A stretch of 64,000 nucleotides of DNA from Akkermansia sp. RCC_12PD (lineage in GTDB: Bacteria; Verrucomicrobiota; Verrucomicrobiia; Verrucomicrobiales; Akkermansiaceae): positions 2,108,001 through 2,172,000 of the forward strand of contig NZ_CP143889.1 of NCBI RefSeq assembly GCF_036417355.1. Direction: 5' to 3'. The notes beneath the pieces were generated by a model. The model was not told where the DNA came from. It searched no databases and saw only the letters and a program-made list of their open reading frames with translations. A program made the translations under genes and the position numbers. Positions 1 through 8,884 of the stretch are shown piece by piece. Position 1 is the stretch's first letter; each line of letters starts with the position of its first letter.

Positions 1-782
1 TTCCGCTGAGTCGGGACGTGGCCCTGTATTGCGGATGGTATGCGCCGGATGCGAACGGTCCGTTTGCCGATCCTTCCTTCCGCTTCCGGCCCGGAGCAGT
101 GGCCATGCATCTTCATTCGTTCAGCGCGTCCGAGTTCAGGACGCCGGGCAGGGGTTGGAGCGCCGCCCTGCTGGAGAAAGGGGCCGACGTGACGGTGGGG
201 AATGTGTATGAGCCTTTCCTGGGTGCGAGCCACCGCTTTGACGTGTTCGTGGACCGCCTGCTGGACGGCTATACCGTGGCGGAGGCCTCCTGGATGAGCA
301 TGTCCGTGGTTTCCTGGCAGGGTGTGGTATTCGGGGATCCTCTGTACCGTCCGTACGCCCGCATGAAAAGCATGGATGTGCAGCCTTCGGAAGAGGACCG
401 CTATTTCCAGGGATGGTGGGCTTCCCGGCTCCAGTTCGGGGACCGCTGGCGGGAGCGGGCGGAACGCCTGCTGGAATCCGCGCGGAAGGCCCCGTCCTCC
501 TTTCTTTATGAAGCGCTGGCCTTGGAATACCTGTACAGGAAGGAATATGTTCAGGCCGGGAACATGGTTTCCACCGCGCTAAGTTCCGCACCCGATGCCC
601 GGGACCATTCCCGCCTTCTGCTGGAGTCCCTGCTGGTGGACCGTGCCCGGGGAGGGAACAAGGCGTGCCTGCTCCAGATGGACAGCGTCCAGGCCCGGAT
701 GCCCTCCGCGGACTTTCTGCCTGCGCTTGAGGAATGGCGCAGGAGGGTGACTCCCCCGCCGCCCGCCCCCGTTAAAAAATAA
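1..782 (+). CDS. TIGR03790-family protein, C-terminal part (5' end outside window)
   Basis: The reading frame is open to the left edge, so this is the C-terminal portion of a longer protein; the GTG at 18 is an internal valine codon in my reading. The segment ALYCGWYAPDANGPFA, then HLHSFSA, GNVYEPFLG and GDPLYRPYA resembles the conserved C-terminal core of the TIGR03790 family, large proteins of unknown function seen in Verrucomicrobia, Planctomycetes and Acidobacteria. The last ~120 residues look helical and TPR-like, ending in a proline-rich tail. No enzymatic role is known to me. It is followed by rplS on the same strand after 110 bp. Confidence 0.7.
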   Translation, partial: PLSRDVALYCGWYAPDANGPFADPSFRFRPGAVAMHLHSFSASEFRTPGRGWSAALLEKGADVTVGNVYEPFLGASHRFDVFVDRLLDGYTVAEASWMSMSVVSWQGVVFGDPLYRPYARMKSMDVQPSEEDRYFQGWWASRLQFGDRWRERAERLLESARKAPSSFLYEALALEYLYRKEYVQAGNMVSTALSSAPDARDHSRLLLESLLVDRARGGNKACLLQMDSVQARMPSADFLPALEEWRRRVTPPPPAPVKK

Positions 783-808
783 AATTGCGCCCGCATGTCA
801 AATTTGGA

Positions 809-837
809 TTGCCTTTTAGGGGATTATGGACCATATT
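809..837 (+). promoter_or_regulatory. candidate sigma70-type promoter for rplS
   Basis: TTGCCT at 809-814 and CATATT at 832-837 are separated by 17 bp and lie about 55 bp before the rplS start. This is a pattern match only, and promoter consensus in this phylum is not well known to me. Confidence 0.25.
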
Positions 838-892
838 CTGCGTCCCGTAAGTTTTCCTTTTACTGATATTCACCAGCAACAGATAACACAAG

Positions 893-1240
893 ATGAACAT
901 TATCAACAAAATCGAGCAAGAGCAACTCAAGGCGGATGTGACCCCATTTAACGTAGGTGATACCATCAAGGTTCACACTCGTGTTATTGAAGGCGGCAAG
1001 GAACGTATCCAGATTTTCCAGGGCATCGTGATCGCGAAGCGCGGTTCCGGCATCAATGAGGCGTTTACCGTCCGTAAAATTTCCTATGGCGAAGGCGTGG
1101 AACGCGTGTTCCCCCTGCACACCCCCCGCATCGCCAAGATTGAAGTGGTGAACCGCGGCAAGGTTCGCCGTGCCAAGCTTCACTATCTGCGCGGCCGCAT
1201 TGGCAAGGACGCTATGATCGTCAAGTCTGCCACCCGGTAA
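893..1240 (+). CDS. rplS: 50S ribosomal protein L19
   Basis: A 115-residue protein of standard L19 length. It begins [13 protein letters not shown], contains the L19 core [19 protein letters not shown] and [12 protein letters not shown], and ends with a basic [16 protein letters not shown] segment. L19 sits at the interface of the 30S and 50S subunits. The gene is free-standing here: an upstream gap of 110 bp may hold its promoter, and a strong terminator follows 25 bp after the stop. The usual rpsP-rimM-trmD neighbours are not in the window. Confidence 0.97.
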   Translation: MNIINKIEQEQLKADVTPFNVGDTIKVHTRVIEGGKERIQIFQGIVIAKRGSGINEAFTVRKISYGEGVERVFPLHTPRIAKIEVVNRGKVRRAKLHYLRGRIGKDAMIVKSATR

Positions 1241-1265
1241 TTGGAAAGGCTGTTATATTTTGCTG

Positions 1266-1298
1266 GCCCGGTTCGTCGTGAGATGGACCGGGCTTTTT
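1266..1298 (+). terminator. intrinsic terminator of rplS
   Basis: GCCCGGT at 1266-1272 pairs perfectly with ACCGGGC at 1287-1293, followed directly by TTTTT. Confidence 0.85.
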
Positions 1299-1405
1299 GC
1301 GTTTTTGTCGTTTGCTTCGTTGTGGTTCCTAGGGGGAATAGGGGGAGGTTGGGAAGAGAGGCGTTCTTTCCTTTCTGTACCCGGAACAGGCTATGGATGA
1401 TTTAT

Positions 1406-2161
1406 TCAGTTGCAGGACGGCTGCATCCGGCGGCTGCGGGCGTCCAGATAATAGATCATCAGGTTGGAAGCCAGCAGGCTTAGCATGAATACGATGCCGT
1501 TATAAAACAGAACAGGCCCCAGCATGGCGCTGAAGAGGGACTGTATGTCTTGAACGACCGGTTCCATGGGGAAGGAATCCGCCTCTTCCTGCCACCCTCC
1601 GAATGTCTCCATGAACGTGATGAATGGGTGGATCAAGGTATAAAGGAGTGTCAGGAGCGTGACGGGTACGCTGAGGGCCCAGGCTGTCCAGATGAGCACT
1701 TTTCCGGAAGTTTGGCTTGTCGGGGACAGAATGCTGTTGATGTTTAGCAGGGCTTTCACGGGCATCCACAGGTTGCCGACGGGAAGGATGAAGGAAAGAA
1801 CGCATTTTGCAGGGCTGGGCTGCATGAGTTTTCCTCCAATGCGCCGGGCATCCCATGCCAGGCGGTAGATGAGCAGGAGCCAGCAGGCGAAACAGGCTAT
1901 GGAAAGCGGGAACATGACCAACCCGATTTCCGAACCTGGATAGGTGATCTCCATGCCGGAGGGAATTGTATGGAGCGTCGCGAGTTCGGAAGCCATTTGC
2001 CCGATCATTTTCCGGACGGCTTCCTGAATCCAGGGACGCTGGACGAAGATGATGAAACACGTCCCGGCAATCAGGAACAGGGAAAGCGTTCCCAGCAGGA
2101 AAGGCAGCCATCTTCCCGCCCGGAAAAGAAGAGGATGAGGTCCGGGAGGGGATGAATTCAT
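1406..2161 (-). CDS. DUF4328-like multipass membrane protein
   Basis: A 251-residue integral membrane protein with about five hydrophobic segments, starting near residues 18-38, 78-102, 122-140, 158-180 and 213-235. The motif SFILPVGNLWMPVKALLNI matches the conserved 'P..NLW.P...' signature of DUF4328 proteins, whose function is unknown. It is the last gene of a minus-strand series, starting 4 bp after the stop of the pseudokinase gene, so the two are probably co-transcribed. The family assignment rests on one motif and the topology. Confidence 0.6.
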   Translation of the reverse strand: MNSSPPGPHPLLFRAGRWLPFLLGTLSLFLIAGTCFIIFVQRPWIQEAVRKMIGQMASELATLHTIPSGMEITYPGSEIGLVMFPLSIACFACWLLLIYRLAWDARRIGGKLMQPSPAKCVLSFILPVGNLWMPVKALLNINSILSPTSQTSGKVLIWTAWALSVPVTLLTLLYTLIHPFITFMETFGGWQEEADSFPMEPVVQDIQSLFSAMLGPVLFYNGIVFMLSLLASNLMIYYLDARSRRMQPSCN

Positions 2162-2165
2162 GGGG

Positions 2166-3908
2166 TTACTCCATTTCTTCCGGGGCTGGGGCGGGTGCCG
2201 GTTCAGCTTTTTCTTCCGGTCCGAACACTTCTACTTCCGTCAGGGCCAGTGGCCGGGCGGGGTTGGTAGATTCGATGCGCAACGCGCGCGCCTTGACCGG
2301 AGAGTCCAGCTTCCAGGTGCTGATGTTGGTGGATTTTTCCGAAGGAGTGGTGGTGAAGGTTTTTTCCGCGAGTACATTTTTTTCATTGTCGTACAGCATC
2401 ACCTTGAATTCCTCCATGGTTCCCAGCAGGGTCAGGTTGGCGGGCGTATAAATGACGATTTTTTCCACGGGACGGTTGGTTTCCGCTCCGAAGTCGATGC
2501 CGAACCAGGCGCTCTTTCCTTCCACGACGCCGGTGGCGCTGATGGAAACGTCGGAAAGCCCGGAACTGGTATTTCCGTCCACGGCTTTTTCGGGTCCGTA
2601 GGCCGCCAGCATGTTGCGGGTGGAACTTTGGCGGACTTTCACGCCGGGCTGCACGCTCCAGTTGATTTCACCGGGTTCGGCGGGGACGTGGGGAGCTGAT
2701 TTTTCAGGGGCAGCCGGCTGGGGCGCCGGGACTGGAGGTTGCGGAACGGAGGCTGCCGGGGCGGGAATGGCAGGGACTGCGGGCGCATGGTGGCGCGCTT
2801 CCTTGGCCGCCTTGTTGGCTTTCCGCACGACATCGGCTTTCGCCTCGTTTGCCTTTTGCACCTGTTCGTTGTAATCGCTGCGTATTTTCGCCACATCCTT
2901 CTTGTACAGGATGCAGGTATACGTCAGCACGATGCCCACGATCAGGGCCGGAATAAGATAATAATAAACATTTGACTGCCCCTTCCCCGATCCATTCAGG
3001 GCTATTGCGGGCTGGACGGCCGACTTTGCCGGCGCTGCGGAGATACCCCCGGCAGGGCGGGCGATGGCTTTGTCCAGGTCTGTGATGAATTCCCCCATGT
3101 CCCGGTAACGTTCCCGGGGAGATGGATTGATGGCGCGAGAGACTACGGCGTCCACTTCATCACTGCACCGAATCAGGGAGGAAGGCATGGCAAACTGTGC
3201 CTCTAGGGGAGTAGTGCGGGTCAACAGGAGGTAAAGCGTCAGCCCCAGGGCGTAGATATCCATGCCCGGAGTGAATGCGGGTTCCGCTCCCGTGACCCAT
3301 TCCGGGGAGGCGAAGTCCCCCATGTCCACGGGAGGCTGGGCAGGATAAATATTGATGGGCAGCAGCAGCGCATCTCCGCCGTCGGGGCGCACGGTGATCT
3401 GTTTGGGCGTGATGCCTCCATGAAAGATCCCTTTCCGGTGCAGGGTCAGCAGGCCCTCCGCCAGGTTGCGGATAATCGTGAGTGCCGTCTGCGGCTTGAT
3501 TTGCGGAATTTTTTCTATGTCCGCCAGGCGCGGATAGGGGGAATGGGCGGAGATGATGAAGGTGAAGGACCCGGCCTGTCCTACTTCATAAACGCGGAGA
3601 AGGCCCTGGTGGGATTGCTCCACAATGGCGCGGGAACGGATAACGAACTCGGGCGTCCAGCCGAAGACGTCCGCTTCTTCCGTAGGAACCAGCCTCAGGA
3701 TAACGGGGGCGAAGTTGGACTTGAGCGTAGCGGAAAAAATTTGCTGCGGGCCTTTTGTTCCAATAAGCTGGATGTTTTCCAACTGGGGAAAGAGATTGGA
3801 AATCTGGTCCAGGGAAAGGAAGTCGTCGGAAGGCATGGAAGAGGGGAATTGTATTGGCGAATATTCTAGCTTAAAATCACCCGTGGAGGCAACTCCATAA
3901 GCAGGCAT
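2166..3908 (-). CDS. membrane-anchored pseudokinase with C-terminal discoidin-like domain
   Basis: A 580-residue protein in clear modules. Residues ~45-285 have a protein-kinase fold pattern, but the key positions are changed: the VAIK lysine is R72 (PVILRLVP), the HRDLKPxN loop reads HGGITPKQ (163-170), and no DFG is visible, although an SPEW like the APE motif and a DIYALGLTLYLLL helix remain. Residues ~314-335 form one transmembrane helix, followed by a charged coiled-coil stretch, a Pro/Ala-rich linker, and a ~150-residue F5/8 type C (discoidin)-like domain. Expected topology is a cytoplasmic pseudokinase and a periplasmic binding domain. It lies 9 bp after the lipase gene. An alternative start is M25. 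Confidence 0.7.
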   Translation of the reverse strand: MPAYGVASTGDFKLEYSPIQFPSSMPSDDFLSLDQISNLFPQLENIQLIGTKGPQQIFSATLKSNFAPVILRLVPTEEADVFGWTPEFVIRSRAIVEQSHQGLLRVYEVGQAGSFTFIISAHSPYPRLADIEKIPQIKPQTALTIIRNLAEGLLTLHRKGIFHGGITPKQITVRPDGGDALLLPINIYPAQPPVDMGDFASPEWVTGAEPAFTPGMDIYALGLTLYLLLTRTTPLEAQFAMPSSLIRCSDEVDAVVSRAINPSPRERYRDMGEFITDLDKAIARPAGGISAAPAKSAVQPAIALNGSGKGQSNVYYYLIPALIVGIVLTYTCILYKKDVAKIRSDYNEQVQKANEAKADVVRKANKAAKEARHHAPAVPAIPAPAASVPQPPVPAPQPAAPEKSAPHVPAEPGEINWSVQPGVKVRQSSTRNMLAAYGPEKAVDGNTSSGLSDVSISATGVVEGKSAWFGIDFGAETNRPVEKIVIYTPANLTLLGTMEEFKVMLYDNEKNVLAEKTFTTTPSEKSTNISTWKLDSPVKARALRIESTNPARPLALTEVEVFGPEEKAEPAPAPAPEEME

Positions 3909-3917
3909 TTATGCCCG

Positions 3918-5657
3918 TTACGGTCTTTTCAGGATAATAGGAGGGGCGGGGTTGGTCTGCCAGACGGGCACGGCGGCGTTTGCTTCCGTTTCTTCCAGCA
4001 CTTTTTTGCCCTTTACGTTGACGAGGTGTTCCCGGAGGATTCTGCGCAATTCCACTGCCGCGGCGGGATCGTCCTGAACGCTGTGTCCGGATGGGACGAT
4101 TTTTTCGCTGACGCTCCAGTCCAAATGGGAGGAGCGGTATTTCACGATGCCGTCCGAGGAGTAGGGAGTGTTGTTTTTTCCTCTGTCCCCGATAATGGAA
4201 TGGACCGGAATGGACGGATCGCAGCGTAGCTCGGACATATATTTGACCAGCGAGGAGTGCGGGGAAAGCTGGCGGATGCTGGTGAGTTCGTCTTTCAGTT
4301 GCAGAGGATTGAGCAGGAACATGCCCCGGCTGAGGGTTGCAATGCGGGTGGCTTCCTCGAGCACATCGGAGGGGAGGTCGATCAGGCGCTGGCCCAGACG
4401 GCCTATCCAGTTGTCCGCAAAGGTGGAGCCGCGGTGGGGAGTGGCCATGTACACGATGCGCGTGACTCCTTTGGCCGGGGTGAAAATGAAGTTGTTATGG
4501 AGCTGTTCCAGCGTATGGTCGTCGCAGTTCAGCGGGGTGAGCCCTTCCTTCCAGTTGTCCGCAGTCATGCTTTCAAAGGTTTCCGGAGGGAGTTCAAACA
4601 ATCCTTTCATGAGGATCCACGGCTTGGTGGATGTGTTGAAGCGGGTGATGAGGCCGCCCATGGAATGCCCCACCATGACGATGTTGTTCATTTCCCTGGA
4701 GGCGCCGAGGGAATTGTATTCCTGAGTGAGTTCCGCCAGCGCGGCGCGCTGCCTGCCTGCCGGAATGGTCCAGGCCAGGCCGGAAGGGTAGCCGAAGAAC
4801 CAGAACTGGTAGTTTTCCCGGATGACGGGGTCCACCAGCAGGCGGTTGGTGAGATTGGCAAAGGTAGCGGGGCCGGACATCAGACCGTGGGTGAAGAGGA
4901 CGGGAATTTTCTTCGGATCGTAGGGTTCGGAGAAATAAAGTCCCATGGTGCTGATGGCCTTTTTGGGCCGGAAGGCGCCCAGCAGTTCCGTGCCGTCTGC
5001 GTCGGAGAGCTTCCAGAAAAGGGCGATCGGGACGGAAAAGTTGGCAGCCAGAGGCTGGCGCACCTTGTGGCGGCCGATGAGGATGTGCTCGTTCATCAAG
5101 CGAGGCAGGGTGCGGAGAGTGGGCTTTCCGTCCACCATGCGGTCAAAGTCCAGGATGGCCGTCAGGGTATGCACGTTGCCGTTGTCCCGGAGCATGTTCG
5201 CGTGGGGGCGGGAGGCCCCTTCCGGAGCCAGTCCCGCCAAGGGGATGCCCATTCCCTCCACGGTGACGGTTTCCCGCAGGCGGTAGGTGGGGTCCACTTC
5301 GTCGGACATGAAGATGGCTTCGTAATGCCAGGGATTGCTGTCCCTGGCATAGGGAGATTTTTCAATGACAAAGGGGAGGCTTTGGCGGGTGGCTTCGTCC
5401 ATGCCGCCGTTGCGGCTGGCCTGCTTGAGGTGGGAGGCGAGTTTCCGGATGCAGGCGTTGTATTTTTTTCTGGCTTCCGGCCATTCATGGCTGCGTCTTG
5501 GGGATGAAAGAACGAGCCATGCCTCGCGGGCTTCCTGGATAGCCAGCGCATCGTCCTGATAATGGGTGTAGGGAGGCTTCTGCAGCTGACTGTGCACGGA
5601 ACAGCCGGAGAGTCCCAGCATGAGGCCGAGAAGAATGACGAGAGAAGCCGTATTCAT
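3918..5657 (-). CDS. alpha/beta-hydrolase lipoprotein (lipase-like)
   Basis: A 579-residue protein with a lipoprotein signal peptide ending in LGLSGC, so it is probably lipidated and membrane-attached. The lipase nucleophile elbow GHSMGG lies in MVGHSMGGLITRFN. VLFTHGLMSGPATFANL provides the oxyanion-hole 'HG' loop, and a late GHS in IVPSGHSVQDDP may be the catalytic histidine. The central region resembles the PGAP1-like or triacylglycerol lipase fold. The gene sits between sufS and the pseudokinase gene with 28-bp and 9-bp gaps, so it is part of a long minus-strand series that ends with membrane proteins. Substrate unknown. Confidence 0.8.
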   Translation of the reverse strand: MNTASLVILLGLMLGLSGCSVHSQLQKPPYTHYQDDALAIQEAREAWLVLSSPRRSHEWPEARKKYNACIRKLASHLKQASRNGGMDEATRQSLPFVIEKSPYARDSNPWHYEAIFMSDEVDPTYRLRETVTVEGMGIPLAGLAPEGASRPHANMLRDNGNVHTLTAILDFDRMVDGKPTLRTLPRLMNEHILIGRHKVRQPLAANFSVPIALFWKLSDADGTELLGAFRPKKAISTMGLYFSEPYDPKKIPVLFTHGLMSGPATFANLTNRLLVDPVIRENYQFWFFGYPSGLAWTIPAGRQRAALAELTQEYNSLGASREMNNIVMVGHSMGGLITRFNTSTKPWILMKGLFELPPETFESMTADNWKEGLTPLNCDDHTLEQLHNNFIFTPAKGVTRIVYMATPHRGSTFADNWIGRLGQRLIDLPSDVLEEATRIATLSRGMFLLNPLQLKDELTSIRQLSPHSSLVKYMSELRCDPSIPVHSIIGDRGKNNTPYSSDGIVKYRSSHLDWSVSEKIVPSGHSVQDDPAAAVELRRILREHLVNVKGKKVLEETEANAAVPVWQTNPAPPIILKRP

Positions 5658-5685
5658 GGAGGGATGGACGGAGGGTGGGAATGGA

Positions 5686-6912
5686 TCAGGAAAGCATTTC
5701 CAGCGCCCTGTTCATGGATTGGAGGAAGGTTTTCACTTCCTCTTCCGTGTTGTACAGGGCGAATGAGGCGCGGGTGGTTCCCGTGGTTCCCAATGAGCAC
5801 ATGAGAGGCTGGCAGCAGTGGTGCCCGGTGCGCACGGCTATTCCCATCTGGTCCAGAAGGGTTCCCAGATCGTAGTGGTGGATGCCCTCCGCCAGTACGG
5901 AAACGACGGCGTTGTGCGGCACATCCGGGGCCAGCACGGTCAGCTGCGGCATGGCCTTCAGTCCCTCCACGGCCATGTCCGTGAGCTTTTGTTCATGAGC
6001 GGCGATGTTGTGCAACCCCAGCCCGGATACGTAGTCCATGGCGGCGGCCATGGCGACGGCTCCTTCAATGTTGGGGGTGCCTGCCTCATATTTGAAGGGG
6101 ATATCGTTGTAAACGGTTTTTTCAAAGGTGACTTCCTTGATCATTTCGCCGCCGCCCATCCACGGCGGGAGCTGCTCCAGAAGTTCCCTCTTTCCCCACA
6201 GGGCGCCGATTCCGGTGGGAGCGTACAGCTTGTGGCCGGAAAAGGCGTAAAAATCGCAGCCAAGTTCCTGAACGTCGACTTTCATGTGGGAGACGGCCTG
6301 CGCACCGTCTACCAGAACGATAGTGTCCGGCCTGTTTTGTTTGGCTAGGGCGGTGATTTCCCGAATGGGATTGACCGTTCCGAGCGTGTTGGAGACATGC
6401 CCGATGGCCACGATGCGGGTCCGGGAGGAAAGCAGCCGCTGATAGGCCTCCATGTCCAGCATCTGGTCCGGCATCAGGGGTATGACGCGGAGGACCGCGC
6501 CCGTGCGTTCGCAGAGCATCTGCCACGGGACGATGTTGGAATGGTGTTCGGCCGCGGACAGGATGACTTCATCCCCGGGTTTGACCATCCCGGATTTGGC
6601 AATTGTGTCCGCCGCCAGGTTGATGCCCATGGTACAGCCGGAGGTGAACAGGAGTTCCGCCGTTTCCGGAGCGTTGATGAATCCGGCGGCTGTTTCCCGC
6701 GCCTGTTCGTGCGCTTCCGTGGCCAGCTGGCTCAGGTAATGGGAGCCGCGGTGGACGTTGGCGTTCTGCGTTTCATAATAGCGTCGGGAGGCGTCCAGGA
6801 CGACCAGCGGCTTTTGAGTGGTGGCCGCGTTATCCAGGTAAATAAGCGGTTTGCCGTGCACCTGGGTTTCCAGAATCGGAAACTGGGCGCGGATGGTTGC
6901 TGTATCAAGCAT
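5686..6912 (-). CDS. sufS: cysteine desulfurase, SufS type
   Basis: A 408-residue PLP enzyme that removes sulfur from cysteine for Fe-S cluster assembly. Recognisable features are YLDNAATTQKP near the N-terminus, the PLP-contacting AEHHSN, DGAQAVSHM, and the Schiff-base lysine in SGHKLYAPTGIG. The active-site cysteine loop reads RTGHHCCQPLM, where most SufS proteins have HHCAQP, so a second cysteine follows the catalytic one. Group II SufS length is normal. No sufBCD or sufE/U is nearby; instead a rhodanese gene ends 2 bp upstream, which suggests coupled sulfur transfer. Confidence 0.95.
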   Translation of the reverse strand: MLDTATIRAQFPILETQVHGKPLIYLDNAATTQKPLVVLDASRRYYETQNANVHRGSHYLSQLATEAHEQARETAAGFINAPETAELLFTSGCTMGINLAADTIAKSGMVKPGDEVILSAAEHHSNIVPWQMLCERTGAVLRVIPLMPDQMLDMEAYQRLLSSRTRIVAIGHVSNTLGTVNPIREITALAKQNRPDTIVLVDGAQAVSHMKVDVQELGCDFYAFSGHKLYAPTGIGALWGKRELLEQLPPWMGGGEMIKEVTFEKTVYNDIPFKYEAGTPNIEGAVAMAAAMDYVSGLGLHNIAAHEQKLTDMAVEGLKAMPQLTVLAPDVPHNAVVSVLAEGIHHYDLGTLLDQMGIAVRTGHHCCQPLMCSLGTTGTTRASFALYNTEEEVKTFLQSMNRALEMLS

Positions 6913-6914
6913 GG

Positions 6915-7397
6915 TTATTGTACAAGTGAAGGTTCTTTGCGCAGTTCGTCCCAGCCGCCTTCCAGAATGAAGACGGGCGCCCGGATGCCGTATTCCGGCT
7001 TTTTAAGTTCGTTAGCTACGGCTGTGCTGGAATTGCAGTCCCTGCTGCAGAAAATGACGATGCAGTATCCCTTGTCCTCCGCCGTCATCAGAGCTTCCAT
7101 GGCATTGGCAAGCAGTTCCTGGTAATTGTCGTCCGCAGGGCGCACGGGATAAACGGGGGCCTGTGTAATGGTGTGGCGTTCGAAGTCGTCCTGCTTTCTG
7201 GCGTCTATCCAGACGATTTTTCCCGGCCAGTCCTTCAGCAGCTGGGAAAGGCAGACGTGCCCTTCCTCCAGCAATTCCGGATTGCAGGGCGGCGTGCGCA
7301 GCGGCTGGATGACGCGCAGGTCCAGCACGGCTATCCCCACGGCCAGAAGAAGTATGACCAGCAGAAGTTTCAGGGCGGTGGAAAAGGCGTCTCTCAT
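6915..7397 (-). CDS. membrane-anchored rhodanese-like protein
   Basis: A 160-residue protein with an N-terminal transmembrane helix (~residues 9-29) and a rhodanese-like domain. WIDARKQDDFERHTI matches the 'D.R....F..GHI' region, and VIFCSRDCNSS carries the candidate active-site cysteine. Rhodanese domains carry persulfide sulfur. The gene ends 2 bp before sufS, so a role in handling sulfur produced or used by the desulfurase is plausible, but the N-terminal helix would place the domain outside the cytoplasm unless the topology is N-out. Confidence 0.8.
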   Translation of the reverse strand: MRDAFSTALKLLLVILLLAVGIAVLDLRVIQPLRTPPCNPELLEEGHVCLSQLLKDWPGKIVWIDARKQDDFERHTITQAPVYPVRPADDNYQELLANAMEALMTAEDKGYCIVIFCSRDCNSSTAVANELKKPEYGIRAPVFILEGGWDELRKEPSLVQ

Positions 7398-7415
7398 GGC
7401 GGGGTATGATGGGAA

Positions 7416-8078
7416 TCAGTCTTCCTTGATGGTCAGGAATCCCATTTGCCGCTTGTAGCGCGGAACAGTGGAGTCCGTCCGCACCCAGATGGTATTGAAA
7501 GCCGGCTTGTCCGTAGATTTGGGAGTGACGATGATTTTGTATTCCTTCCCTTTTTGAACGGTGACGGGCTCGTAGTCAAAAGCGTCCCCCGTCAGGTCAA
7601 CCGTTGTCAGGTTGACGGGCAGTTCCTTGGAGATGGTGATGTGGATGGTCTTGGGGGTGGAAGGGGCCCCCTTCGTCCATTCCAGCTTGCGGGGCTCCAT
7701 GCGGATGATATCCGGAATCTGTGCCCGGATGATCAGCTTGTAGGTGGAGCCGTTGGCGTGTACGGTCATGTCTTTGTCCACCGTACCGGAAAAATTGCCG
7801 GTTTTCATCACGGCTGTCACGGTTCCGGATTCCCCCGGAGCGTAAGTCAGCTTGTTGTCCGTGACCCCGGCGGTGGTGCAGTCACAGGAGACGTTGATTT
7901 TGCTGATGGTGACGGGAACGCCGGAAGTATTGGTGAAGGGGAACGCCGCCGTGATGCTGTCCTGGGCCGGGGCCACCTTGACGGGGACGACCATTTCCTT
8001 GAAGGACAGCTCATCCTTGCCGGAAGCGGCGCTTCCGCACAACAGCAGGCCTGACAGGATGAAAGTCCGCAAGGTCAT
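7416..8078 (-). CDS. DUF1573 exported protein
   Basis: A 220-residue protein with a cleavable signal peptide (LLLCGSAASGK). The Ig-like DUF1573 core is seen in FPFTNTSGVPVTISKINVSC followed by DCTTA and the APGESGTVTAV turn, a pattern shared with ASPM-SPD-2-Hydin-type beta-sandwich domains. A second beta-rich domain follows after ~residue 120. Function unknown; such proteins are secreted or envelope-associated. It starts 7 bp after lspA in the ileS-lspA series. Confidence 0.8.
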   Translation of the reverse strand: MTLRTFILSGLLLCGSAASGKDELSFKEMVVPVKVAPAQDSITAAFPFTNTSGVPVTISKINVSCDCTTAGVTDNKLTYAPGESGTVTAVMKTGNFSGTVDKDMTVHANGSTYKLIIRAQIPDIIRMEPRKLEWTKGAPSTPKTIHITISKELPVNLTTVDLTGDAFDYEPVTVQKGKEYKIIVTPKSTDKPAFNTIWVRTDSTVPRYKRQMGFLTIKED

Positions 8079-8085
8079 GATCGTT

Positions 8086-8859
8086 TCAGGATGGGGTTGC
8101 CTCTTTGCTGCGGGAAGAGAAGATGCTGGCGATGAAGAAGATGATCGCCGCCACGAAGATGCAGGAATCCGCCACGTTGAAGGCTGGCCAGCGGTAGTTG
8201 ATTACGGGAAGGGTGACGTCGATGAAGTCCACCACATAGCCGTTCAGCAGCTTGGTGAAGAAGCCGTGCGGCTGTTCGTAGGGAAGCAGGAACCCCTGCA
8301 GGAGGCGGTCCGTCAGATTGCCGGCCACACCTGCCAGCAGAAGCACGTACGCAAGCTTGAGCCATACCGTATGGAAAAAGTTTTTCCGGTATAGTATGAT
8401 GAGGGCGATGATTGCCAGCACGGGAATGCCCAGGAAAACGTAGCTGGACCAGGCCGTTCCGTTCCCCAGGCCGAAGGCCACACCCGTATTGTGCACCCTG
8501 GTGATGTTTACCGTTCCATCAAGGAAGGTGATGGGCTCCAGATCCCGGAGGCGGTTCAGTGCGTCCACTGAATTCTGATTCAGGTCGGTATATCGTGCCA
8601 TGTCTTCAGCAGGTACGGGACCGTTGGTGAAGAAATCGATGATGCCGTCGGCATGAACGTGCTGAAACCCCGGAAAATCGGGTATATAAGCATACTTGTG
8701 GGCATGCTCGTCCACATAATTCAGCGGAAAGCGATGGATGATCCACAGCTTGCTGACCTGGTCCAAAATGTACAGCCCCACGCCCAGCAGGCTCCACCAG
8801 AGCCAGCCGAGGTTTTTCTTTGTGCGGGGAGCGGAGTCCGTTTCCGTCTGGTTGTCCAT
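8086..8859 (-). CDS. lspA: lipoprotein signal peptidase II with an extra loop
   Basis: Inner-membrane aspartyl protease that cleaves prolipoprotein signal peptides after lipidation. Conserved boxes are present: LDQVSKLWI in helix 1, NTGVAFG, GNLTDR (first catalytic Asp) and FNVADS (second catalytic Asp). At 257 residues it is about 90 longer than usual. Most of the extra length is a polar insert between helix 1 and the NTGVAFG box (roughly residues 48-120), on the periplasmic side. It follows ileS by 25 bp, the classic ileS-lspA pairing, and several lipoproteins in the window are likely substrates. Confidence 0.95.
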   Translation of the reverse strand: MDNQTETDSAPRTKKNLGWLWWSLLGVGLYILDQVSKLWIIHRFPLNYVDEHAHKYAYIPDFPGFQHVHADGIIDFFTNGPVPAEDMARYTDLNQNSVDALNRLRDLEPITFLDGTVNITRVHNTGVAFGLGNGTAWSSYVFLGIPVLAIIALIILYRKNFFHTVWLKLAYVLLLAGVAGNLTDRLLQGFLLPYEQPHGFFTKLLNGYVVDFIDVTLPVINYRWPAFNVADSCIFVAAIIFFIASIFSSRSKEATPS

Positions 8860-8884
8860 GAGTCAGGGAAGGATTGTTTACGGT

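Noticed and set aside
1241-1483. 80-codon plus-strand frame right after rplS
   Set aside because: It spans the rplS terminator and overlaps the end of the opposite DUF4328-like gene.
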